Of a DNA stretch of 29,765 nt, positions 15,657 to 22,299 are shown one piece after another. Below the pieces are notes generated by a model, which saw only the letters and a program-made list of their open reading frames with translations, made no database searches and was not told the origin of the DNA. How positions within the stretch are numbered: the stretch's first letter is position 1; every line of letters begins with the position of its first letter. The position numbers were made by a program, and so were the translations under genes. The DNA lies in the NCBI GenBank assembly GCA_036379355.1, contig DASVGV010000144.1:1-29765 (forward strand). The letters run 5' to 3'. The stretch is from CAJCIY01 sp036379355. Lineage in GTDB: Bacteria > Actinomycetota > Actinomycetes > Mycobacteriales > CAJCIY01.

Positions 15657-16912
15657 GACCGGCTCCGCGCCGGCGGCCGCGGCTCGCGCGGCAGTCCGAG
15701 CAGGCGCTCGCCGATGATGTTGCGCTGCACCTGCGCGGTGCCGCCCCAGATCGTGTGCGAGCGGCTGGTCAGGAACAGCTGCGACCACTGGTCGAGCCGG
15801 TAGTCCGGACCGACGAGCAGTCCGTCGGGGCCCAGCAGTTCCACCGCGATCTCCCCGAGCCGCTGCTGGTACTCGGACCAGAAGACCTTGTTCACCGAGC
15901 CGGCGCCCGCGGTCCCCGGCGCCTCCCCCGCGGCCAGCGAGGCGAGGAGGTCGAGGGCCATGAAGCGCATGACCTCGACCTGCGACCACGCCCACGCCAG
16001 CCGATCACGCACGAGCGGATCGCCCACGAGCCCGCGCCGCCGGCACTCGGCGACGAGGTCGAGCAGCTCGTCCCGAAACGCGACGTACCGTGTCGTCGCC
16101 GTACCGCCGCGCTCGTTCCCCAGCGTGGTCATCGCGACCTTCCAGCCGCCCCCCAGCCCGCCGATGACGTTGTCGAGCGGTGCCCGGGCGTCGGTGAGGA
16201 ACGTCTCCGCGAAGTCCGACTGCCCGGTCATCTGTCGCAGCGGGCGGAACTCGACGCCGTTCGGCTTCCCGTCCCGCTCGATCGGGATGAGGACGTACGA
16301 AATGCCCTGATGCTGGGGCACTTCCGGGTCGGTCCGGCACAGGCAGAACAGGACTGTGGCGTCCTTGTACCAGGACGTCCACACCTTCTGGCCGTTGACA
16401 ACGACCTCGTCGCCGCGCACGTCCCCGCGCGTGCGCAGGCTCGCGAGGTCCGAGCCCGCACCGGGCTCGGAGAACCCTTGGCAGTAGCGGTCCTGCCCGG
16501 CCACGATGCGCGGGAGCAGCCGCGCCTTCTGCTCCTCGGTCCCGTGCGCGATGATCGACGGGCCGACCAGCGTCTCGCCCATGCCGAGGGTCACCCGCTG
16601 CACGCCGGCCCGGGCGAACTCCTCGTTCAGCAGCGCGACCTCGATCCCGCTGAGCCCCCGCCCGCCGTACTCCCGGGGCCAGGCGACGCACAGGTAACCG
16701 GCCGCGCGCAGCGCATCGGTCCACCGCCGCAACGCCTCGCGATGACCACTGAGGCGATGGCGATCCGCGGGGATGGCACGGGCCTCGTCCGTCACGTTGC
16801 GAGCCAGCCAGTCACGGACCTCGTCGCGGAACGAGATCGCGTCGGGGCCGAGGTCGAGCAGGTCGCAGAGGCTCCCGTCCACGTCACGGCGGTCCTCGAG
16901 ATGGTGCGTCAC
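15653..16912 (-). CDS. Acyl-CoA dehydrogenase, catalytic subunit of a FadE pair
   Basis: The product has 419 residues, with all three domains of the family. The flavin loop is GFSEPGAGSDLASLRTR and the beta domain NGQKVWTSWYKDATVLFCLCRTDP. At the classical C-terminal base position the motif is IWGGTAQVQRNIIGERLLGLPREP, with Gly in place of Glu. Glu267, in GNERGGT, sits where isovaleryl-CoA dehydrogenase carries its base, and is the likely catalytic residue. This resembles FadE26-type proteins of mycobacterial cholesterol catabolism, which pair with a second FadE. The start is GTG 16912 with GAAGGGAG (16918-16925) at five bases. It is the first gene of the minus-strand run and has its own promoter candidate within an inverted repeat. 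Confidence 0.9.
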   Translation of the reverse strand: MTHHLEDRRDVDGSLCDLLDLGPDAISFRDEVRDWLARNVTDEARAIPADRHRLSGHREALRRWTDALRAAGYLCVAWPREYGGRGLSGIEVALLNEEFARAGVQRVTLGMGETLVGPSIIAHGTEEQKARLLPRIVAGQDRYCQGFSEPGAGSDLASLRTRGDVRGDEVVVNGQKVWTSWYKDATVLFCLCRTDPEVPQHQGISYVLIPIERDGKPNGVEFRPLRQMTGQSDFAETFLTDARAPLDNVIGGLGGGWKVAMTTLGNERGGTATTRYVAFRDELLDLVAECRRRGLVGDPLVRDRLAWAWSQVEVMRFMALDLLASLAAGEAPGTAGAGSVNKVFWSEYQQRLGEIAVELLGPDGLLVGPDYRLDQWSQLFLTSRSHTIWGGTAQVQRNIIGERLLGLPREPRPPARSRS

Positions 16913-16934
16913 GGCCGCTCCCTTCGCTGCCGCG

Positions 16935-16964
16935 ACGCTAGGAGCCGGTCTCGGGGCGGGTCAA
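16935..16964 (-). promoter_or_regulatory. Promoter candidate of the FadE-crotonase operon
   Basis: On the minus strand TTGACC (16959-16964) is followed after 18 bases by TAGCGT (16935-16940), a five-of-six -35 and a TANNNT -10. The leader to GTG 16912 would be about 15 bases and holds the Shine-Dalgarno. The -35 lies in the loop of a long inverted repeat, and the spacer and -10 lie in its arms. Confidence 0.5.
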
Positions 16965-16999
16965 CCACCCGTCGCCCCGAGACCGGACGCCGCCTAGCG
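16936..16999. repeat. Long two-part inverted repeat over the FadE promoter
   Basis: The inner arms are 14 bases and perfect: 16945-16958 (CCGGTCTCGGGGCG) and 16973-16986. The loop is 14 bases. Outer seven-base arms CGCTAGG (16936-16942) and CCTAGCG (16993-16999) also pair, the latter overlapping the TAG stop of the surface-protein gene. As RNA from that upstream gene it would be a strong terminator-like hairpin without a T-run. As DNA it covers the FadE promoter and could be an operator. Both roles are possible. Confidence 0.75.
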
Positions 17000-18673
17000 C
17001 TGACGGGCCGCGCGCCGGCGATAGCCGCCGTACACGAACAGCCACACGCCGACCGCGAGCAGCCAGCCGCTCAGGCCGGCCCACTCGGCAACCGGTCCGC
17101 CGGTGAAGGGCAGTTCGCCGGCCCCGCCGCTGCCGGCCGCCCCGGCCACGTACGTGTACGGCTGGGCGGCGGCGCTGGTCCCGCCGGGCGTGCCGACCTC
17201 GACGCGCGCGGCCCCGACGCCGCGCGGGGTGACCGCCGTCAACGTCGTCGAGCTCGCCACGCGTACCGACGACGCCGGATGGCCGCCGAACGAGACGGTC
17301 GTCGTGCCAGGGACGAACCCGGCTCCGGTGATGGTCACGGTGCTGCCGCCGGCCTCCGGGCCGCTGCGCGGGCTGATCCCGGTGACCGTGGGGGCGGCGT
17401 CGTACGCATAGCCGTGTGCCAACTGAGCCTGGGAGCCGTCGCCGTTGGTCACGGTGACGTCCGCGGGTCCGGCCGTACCCGCCGGGGTGGTGCCTGTGAT
17501 CGCGGTGCCCGCGTCGTTCACGGACGTGCCCGTGGCCGGGTGCCCGCCGATGGTGACCTTGGCGTCCGCGGTGAAGCCGGCGCCGTTGATCGTCACGCTC
17601 TGCCCGCCGGCAGTCGGACCCTGGTCGGGGCTGACGGACGTCACGGACGGCGCGATGTAGGAGTACGCCTGCGGCGCCGATGATCCGGCCGCATTGGTCG
17701 CGACGACGGAGACCGGGCCGACCGGGTGCGCGGGTGTGACCGCGTCGAGGCTCGTCGGGCTCACGACGGTGACGCCGGTGGCGGGCGCGCCGCCGAACGT
17801 GACTGTCGTGCCGTCGCTGAAGCCGGTCCCCGTCAGCACGACATGCTGGCCACCGGCGGCTGGCCCGGACGCGGGGCTGATCGCCTGGATCGTCGGCGCG
17901 GAAGTGGCCGCCGATGAGGAGGCGGCCCCGGGGGTCGCGCACGAGCTGTCGGCCAGGCTCACCTGACCGAGCGGGACCGACACCGCCGTGGTCGTGCCGG
18001 ACAGCGTGCCCTGGAGCGTGAGGGTGACCAGCAGCCCGGTGGCGCTCGCCGAGTCACGGGCCGCGGTGCGGGGAGAGCTGATCGCGACGCGGACGGCCGC
18101 GCCATCGAGCCCGGCGGCAACGACCGGGACCTGACCCACCTGCCCGTCGACGAGGGTGGTCCCACCGACCTGCACCCTGGCGGCGTTCGCGGTCGCGGTG
18201 GCCGCAGCACCCGTCGGGCACGTGACCGAGCTGGTGATCACCCCCGTGGTCAGCACGGTCGTGCCGAGCACGCCGACGGAGGCGGCGTCGACGGTCGATG
18301 CACCGCTGGTGCCGTCGTCGGATCGCGTCGCCGACGCGACGACCGCTCCCGTGCTCGCAGCGGCGACGCTGGGTACGTCGGCGTGCAGAGCGATGGTCGA
18401 GCGGGCGGTTCCGTTCGTGTCCGGTGCCGTCTGGCGCGGCGTGCTCGCCGACAGGTCGAGGCGCGACAGCAGCGGCGTGAGCACCGGGACGTCTCGGGTC
18501 GTGGCGGTGATCTGCACGTCCACCGCCTGGGCGGCGGCGGTCCCGGACGGCGCTGCCTGCGCGCCGACCGGCGCGGTGACCGCGCATGCCAGGGTCACGG
18601 CGGCCGCGGTCGCCAGCGTCGCGCCGGCGCGCAGACCGGCGATACGGACTGTCCTGTCTCCCCTGTGCTGCAT
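16994..18673 (-). CDS. Sortase-anchored surface protein with three IPT/TIG domains
   Basis: The product has 559 residues. A signal peptide covers residues 1-40 (Arg-rich start, Ala-rich core, cleavage near GAQA/AP). Residues 50-245 form a Thr/Ala-rich beta region with Cys152 and Cys245, possibly disulfide-linked. Three IPT/TIG immunoglobulin-like repeats follow at about 260-340, 342-425 and 428-509, each with an xISPxSGPxAGG-type start and a GxGF turn. The end has LPFTG at 521-525, a hydrophobic span at 533-549 and a basic tail, the complete LPxTG sorting signal. It should be covalently attached to the cell wall. No sortase gene is in the window. ATG 18673 was chosen because GGAGG (18679-18683) lies five bases upstream. 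Ligand and role are unknown; IPT domains occur in adhesins and carbohydrate-binding proteins. Confidence 0.88.
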   Translation of the reverse strand: MQHRGDRTVRIAGLRAGATLATAAAVTLACAVTAPVGAQAAPSGTAAAQAVDVQITATTRDVPVLTPLLSRLDLSASTPRQTAPDTNGTARSTIALHADVPSVAAASTGAVVASATRSDDGTSGASTVDAASVGVLGTTVLTTGVITSSVTCPTGAAATATANAARVQVGGTTLVDGQVGQVPVVAAGLDGAAVRVAISSPRTAARDSASATGLLVTLTLQGTLSGTTTAVSVPLGQVSLADSSCATPGAASSSAATSAPTIQAISPASGPAAGGQHVVLTGTGFSDGTTVTFGGAPATGVTVVSPTSLDAVTPAHPVGPVSVVATNAAGSSAPQAYSYIAPSVTSVSPDQGPTAGGQSVTINGAGFTADAKVTIGGHPATGTSVNDAGTAITGTTPAGTAGPADVTVTNGDGSQAQLAHGYAYDAAPTVTGISPRSGPEAGGSTVTITGAGFVPGTTTVSFGGHPASSVRVASSTTLTAVTPRGVGAARVEVGTPGGTSAAAQPYTYVAGAAGSGGAGELPFTGGPVAEWAGLSGWLLAVGVWLFVYGGYRRRAARQR

Positions 18674-18981
18674 GCCTGCCTCCGTGGGTCGAGCCAATTA
18701 CAGATCGTGTACGTATCCCCACAGAACGTGACAGACAGTGCGGGCCGGACGGGTGGGCATACGCCGGGGCACCGGCGCGCTGTCACCCCGTCGGTGGCGT
18801 TTGTGGCCGGGCCGGGTGGTCACGCGCGGGCGCGCGCGACTGCCGCGCGTGCGAACCGATCGGGTGGACCGATGGAGCCATTGCGGAGTGGGTATGGCAG
18901 GAGGAGTCGAAGGACCGCCTGCGGCCGCGGGCATCGAGCCGGGGTTCCAGCAGCGGTTCGGTCGAGCACGAAGGAGACGTC
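18674..18981. other. 308-base divergent intergenic region
   Basis: It separates the surface-protein gene from the membrane-protein gene and must hold both promoters. I see GTGACAG at 18728-18734 matched by CTGTCAC at 18780-18786, an inverted repeat spanning 59 bases, with an inner small hairpin (GCCGG/CCGGC near 18763-18776). GGGTAT at 18890-18895 resembles the -10 of some alternative actinobacterial sigma factors, but no matching GTTT element lies at the right distance. No known riboswitch is recognised. Confidence 0.4.
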
Positions 18982-19656
18982 ATGACCAACAGCGCACAGG
19001 TGCCCCATCGCGGGGCCGGCATTCTGCGAGTGGCCCGCAGCCGCGGCGTGGTGAGCGGTCTGCTGCTCATCCTGCTCGGGGCCTGGGGAGCGATCATCCC
19101 GTTCGTCGGGCCCTACTTCGACTATGCGTACAGCCCGAACTCGACGTGGACGTGGACGGCGGGTCGGGGCCTGTTGGAGGTGCTGCCCGGCGTCGGCGCG
19201 ATTCTTGCCGGCCTCCTCCTGATCGCGACCGCCAACCGCGCGCTCGCCGTCTTCGCCGGTTGGCTGGGCAGCGCGGCCGGCGCGTGGTTCATCGTCGGCC
19301 CGATCTTCGGTGCCCTCTGGGGCGGCTCGTCGGGCGCGACCGGAACGCCCGTCGGTGACACCACGTCCCGTGTCGTGGAGCAGATCGGCTTCTTCTTCGG
19401 ACTCGGTGCGGTCATCTTGCTCGTCGCGGCGCACGCGTCCGGTCGGCTCTCGGTACGGGCCGTCAGCGACGTCCGTGCGGCCGCGCGTTACCGCGCGGAC
19501 CGGGAGGCGGCGGCAACGGTCACCGAGCCCGTGCGCGAACCGGTCGTGGACGAGCGCCCGCCGGTCGAGGACGACCGCGTCGGCGCGGCCGCGGGCGCCC
19601 CGGCCGACACCCCGGTGCCGGCACGACACTCGAGGCTGTGGGGCCATCGCAGCTGA
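18982..19656 (+). CDS. Membrane protein with four predicted helices, function unknown
   Basis: The product has 224 residues. Hydrophobic spans lie at about 23-43, 65-83, 88-110 and 133-151. The loop between the first two (YFDYAYSPNSTWTWTAGRG) is rich in aromatic residues and probably outside the cell. A tail of about 70 residues follows the last helix and is charged, with many Arg, Glu and Pro, probably cytoplasmic and disordered. I do not recognise a named family; it looks like the small integral membrane proteins common in actinobacteria. ATG 18982 has AAGGAG (18971-18976) at five bases, a strong site. The stop TGA directly abuts the stop of the convergent MarR gene, with no base between. 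Confidence 0.75.
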   Translation: MTNSAQVPHRGAGILRVARSRGVVSGLLLILLGAWGAIIPFVGPYFDYAYSPNSTWTWTAGRGLLEVLPGVGAILAGLLLIATANRALAVFAGWLGSAAGAWFIVGPIFGALWGGSSGATGTPVGDTTSRVVEQIGFFFGLGAVILLVAAHASGRLSVRAVSDVRAAARYRADREAAATVTEPVREPVVDERPPVEDDRVGAAAGAPADTPVPARHSRLWGHRS

Positions 19657-20136
19657 TCAGCCGCCGGCCGGCTCCGGCTCGTCCTGGGCGATGAGCTCGA
19701 GTACGGGCAGAGCCGCTTCGAGGAGGGCCCGCTGCTCGGGTGTGCACGCGCGCAGCCGCGTCGCGAGATAGCCGGTGCGCTGACCCCGCAGACGCTCGAC
19801 CTCGGCGCGGCCGTGCTCGGAGAGCAGAACCTGGCACGCGCGCCCGTCGTCCGGGTCGGCGCGCCGTGCGACCAGCCCCTGCTCCTCGAGTACGGCGACC
19901 ACGCGGGTCATCGTCGCAGCGGAGATGCCCTCCGCCGCGGCCAGGTCGCCGATGCGCAGCGGAGCGAGACGCTCCACCGTCGCCAGGGTGGCGAGCTGGG
20001 TCGAGGTCAGGCCGTCCCCGGCGGGATGCAGCCGCAGCTGCCGGCTGAGCCGCCCGACGATGAGGCGCACCCGGCTGGCGATCTCTGCGGTGCGGGCGTC
20101 GGAGCGCTCCGCGCGCACCGCGGCGCTCGTCGTCAC
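19657..20136 (-). CDS. MarR-family transcriptional regulator
   Basis: The product has 159 residues. The winged helix-turn-helix is clear: LTSTQLATLATVERLAPLRIGDLAAAEGISAATMTRVVAVLEEQGLVAR, then the wing RADPDDGRACQVLL with the family's DxR pattern. The flanking helices would form the dimer interface. MarR repressors usually bind palindromes near their own operon and release them on binding a small phenolic or lipophilic ligand. The start GTG overlaps the exporter stop as GTGA, so regulator and exporter are made together. The likely binding site is the palindrome upstream of the exporter (22093-22110). The ligand is not known and may be an exported drug or a catabolic intermediate. Confidence 0.92.
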   Translation of the reverse strand: MTTSAAVRAERSDARTAEIASRVRLIVGRLSRQLRLHPAGDGLTSTQLATLATVERLAPLRIGDLAAAEGISAATMTRVVAVLEEQGLVARRADPDDGRACQVLLSEHGRAEVERLRGQRTGYLATRLRACTPEQRALLEAALPVLELIAQDEPEPAGG

Positions 20137-22061
20137 TTCTTGCGGCCCTGGGCAGCGGCGCGGACCCCGGCCGCGAGGCTGGATCCCCCACCGCGCCCGG
20201 TGTCGGCGCCGTCCGGGCCGCCGGGGGGGAACCCGACACCGAGCGACCCACCCGACGCGCCGGCCACCGCAGGCTCGACCGGAGCCGCGACGTCCTCGCT
20301 GCGGGCCCCCTGCTCGGCGCCCTCGACGTAGTGGTACTTGCCGCCGCGGAGGTACGACGCCACCGCGGCGACGAGGCATGCGGCGATCGCGAACACGAAC
20401 GCGATCTGCAGGCCGTGCTCGAACGGACCCGCGATGAGGTGCGGGAAGAAGCCGCGGCTGGTCAGGGTGGCGGCGTTCGAGGCGGGCAGCGACGCAAGGA
20501 CGTGCGGGCCGAGCAGCGACTGGATGGGGTTGTAGCCCAGCAGCGCGGCGAACAGGGTGCCGACGGGGGGCAGCGACGCCACTTGATGGGCCGACGCCGG
20601 TGGCACCCCTTGCCCGATCAGGCCTTGATACAGGTGCGAGGGCAGGGTGGCCGACAGACCCATGATCAGCAGTGAGAAGAAGATGCCGATCGACAGCACG
20701 GTCGAGGCGTTCTGGAAGGTGTTCATCATGCCCGCGCCCACCCCGCGCTGGCTCGGCGGCAGGCTGTTCATGACGCCGGCCCGGTTGGGCGAGGCGAACA
20801 GCCCCATGCCGATGCCGTTCACCAGCAGGATCAGGGCGAACCAGATGTACGAGAAGTTCACCGGCAGCAGGTAGAACAGCGCGAAGCTGCTGGCCGCGAT
20901 GACCATGCCGCCGGTCGCGAACGGGCGCGCACCGAACCGGTCGGACAGGAACCCGGAGACGGGCGCGGCAGCGAGGAACCCGACCGTCAGCGGGAGCATG
21001 TAGATGCCTGCCCAGAGCGGGGTCTGGGCGAAGTCGTAGCCGTGCAGCGGCAGCCAGATGCCTTGAAGCCAGATGATCAGGATGAACATCAGGCCGCCGC
21101 GTCCGAGCGCGGACAGCAGGCCGGCGAAGTTGCCGGCCGTGAAGGCGCGGATGCGAAACAGCGGCAGCCGGAACATCGGGTTGTCCACCCGCGTCTCGAT
21201 CACGGCGAACGCGGCCAGCACCGCGGCCCCGCCCAGGAGCTCGCCGAGGACGGTCGGGTTGGTCCAGCCCATGTCGTGCCCGCCGTACGGCTGAATGCCG
21301 TACGTGATGCCGACGAGGACGGCGACCAGGCCGACGGCGAAGGTGATGTTGCCCCACCAGTCGATGTCGGCCTTCTCGCGGATGCCCGTGTCCTGGAGCT
21401 TCAGGTACGCCCAGATCGTCCCGAACAGGCCGAACGGCACGGAGACGATGAAGACCAGGTGCCAGTCGACCGGGCCGAGGACCCCACCGAGGACCAGGCC
21501 GATGAACGATCCGGCGATCGCCGCCACGGCGTTGATGCCCAGCGCGAGCCCCCGCTGGTCCTCGGGGAACGCGTCGGTGACGATCGCGCTGGAGTTGGCG
21601 AACAGGAACGCGCCACCGACGCCTTGCAGCACCCGCATGATGATCAGGTAGAGCGCGGCTGCGCTGCCGTGCATCCAGCAGACAGACAGCATGATCGAGA
21701 AGATCGTGAACAGGGCGAAGCCGAGGTTGTACATCTTCACGCGGCCGTACATGTCGCCGATGCGGCCGAGGCTGACGACCAGCACGGCGGTGACGACGAG
21801 GAAGCCCATGATCAGCCAGAGCAGGTAGCTGACGTTCGACGGCAGCAACGGGTCGAGCTTGATGCCGTCGAAGATGTTCGGCAGGGCGATGAGCAGGATC
21901 GAGGAGTTGATCGTGGCCATCAGCACGCCGAGAGTCGTGTTCGACAGCGCGATCCACTTGTAGTGCGGGTCGTTGCGCAACCGCTCGCGCCGTGCTTCGG
22001 CCTTGGCTCGGCGCGCGTCGCGCCCCCGGTCCGTCGTCGCTGCGCCCTGACTGTCTGCCAC
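20133..22061 (-). CDS. MFS multidrug-type exporter (DHA2 family, about 14 helices)
   Basis: The product has 642 residues. A charged cytoplasmic N-terminus of about 45 residues precedes the first helix. Motif A is GRIGDMYGR between helices 2 and 3. The antiporter motif C is SFIGLVLGGVLGPVDWHLVF. The first-helix motif usually written LDxTIVNVALP reads INSSILLIALP, with Asn for Asp, a change at a position normally conserved in the DHA2 group. The C-terminus (about 75 residues, Gly/Ala/Pro rich) is longer than usual. It should export a lipophilic compound using the proton gradient. GTG 22061 is supported by GGGAG at six bases (22068-22072); an upstream TTG at 22100 would lie inside the palindrome. 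MarR follows with a four-base overlap. Confidence 0.9.
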   Translation of the reverse strand: MADSQGAATTDRGRDARRAKAEARRERLRNDPHYKWIALSNTTLGVLMATINSSILLIALPNIFDGIKLDPLLPSNVSYLLWLIMGFLVVTAVLVVSLGRIGDMYGRVKMYNLGFALFTIFSIMLSVCWMHGSAAALYLIIMRVLQGVGGAFLFANSSAIVTDAFPEDQRGLALGINAVAAIAGSFIGLVLGGVLGPVDWHLVFIVSVPFGLFGTIWAYLKLQDTGIREKADIDWWGNITFAVGLVAVLVGITYGIQPYGGHDMGWTNPTVLGELLGGAAVLAAFAVIETRVDNPMFRLPLFRIRAFTAGNFAGLLSALGRGGLMFILIIWLQGIWLPLHGYDFAQTPLWAGIYMLPLTVGFLAAAPVSGFLSDRFGARPFATGGMVIAASSFALFYLLPVNFSYIWFALILLVNGIGMGLFASPNRAGVMNSLPPSQRGVGAGMMNTFQNASTVLSIGIFFSLLIMGLSATLPSHLYQGLIGQGVPPASAHQVASLPPVGTLFAALLGYNPIQSLLGPHVLASLPASNAATLTSRGFFPHLIAGPFEHGLQIAFVFAIAACLVAAVASYLRGGKYHYVEGAEQGARSEDVAAPVEPAVAGASGGSLGVGFPPGGPDGADTGRGGGSSLAAGVRAAAQGRKK

Positions 22062-22092
22062 CCTCGGCTCCCGCCGTCGTCCTACTCGTTGC

Positions 22093-22110
22093 TTGACCAA
22101 TACTAATCAA
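22093..22110 (-). promoter_or_regulatory. Probable MarR operator over the exporter -10 box
   Basis: TTGACCAATACTAATCAA is an 18-base imperfect palindrome with outer TTGA/TCAA arms, and is markedly AT-rich for this window. On the minus strand it contains TAGTAT (22100-22105), a plausible -10. The leader to GTG 22061 would be about 32 bases. Length and position match typical MarR operators, so autoregulation is inferred. Confidence 0.5.
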
Positions 22111-22156
22111 TTCCGCGAGGGGATGCGTCGCGGGTACGAACCAGGGTTCCGCGAGG
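22111..22156. repeat. Ten-base direct repeat in the divergent region
   Basis: TTCCGCGAGG occurs at 22111-22120 and again at 22147-22156, start to start 36 bases. Both copies lie upstream of the exporter promoter and downstream of nothing coding. It could be a second regulator site or chance. Confidence 0.35.
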
Positions 22157-22174
22157 TTCCCAGGAGCGCCGCGC

Positions 22175-22201
22175 GTCACGCCGGCCGTGGCGGCCCGTGA
22201 C
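22175..22201. repeat. Stem-loop between exporter and oxidase genes
   Basis: GTCACG (22175-22180) pairs with CGTGAC (22196-22201) and inner GGCCG pairs with CGGCC around a TGG loop, with a two-base bulge on the left arm. It is about 100 bases upstream of the oxidase start. It may be an operator or part of a leader RNA. Confidence 0.4.
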
Positions 22202-22299
22202 CTGGTCCTTTGGGGCTATGGCCGGAACCGTGCGGGACGGGCGAACCTGTCTGATTCGGTCGGTCCAGCGGGGATCGGCCGACCATCTGAGGAGTGGCC

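Noticed and set aside
18577..18600. Lipoprotein signal in the surface protein (TLAC)
   Set aside because: The residues before Cys30 do not match the lipobox well, and a typical signal-peptidase I site follows together with a C-terminal sortase signal.
18674..18697. TTG 18697 start for the surface protein
   Set aside because: No Shine-Dalgarno precedes it, whereas ATG 18673 has GGAGG at five bases and begins a normal signal peptide.
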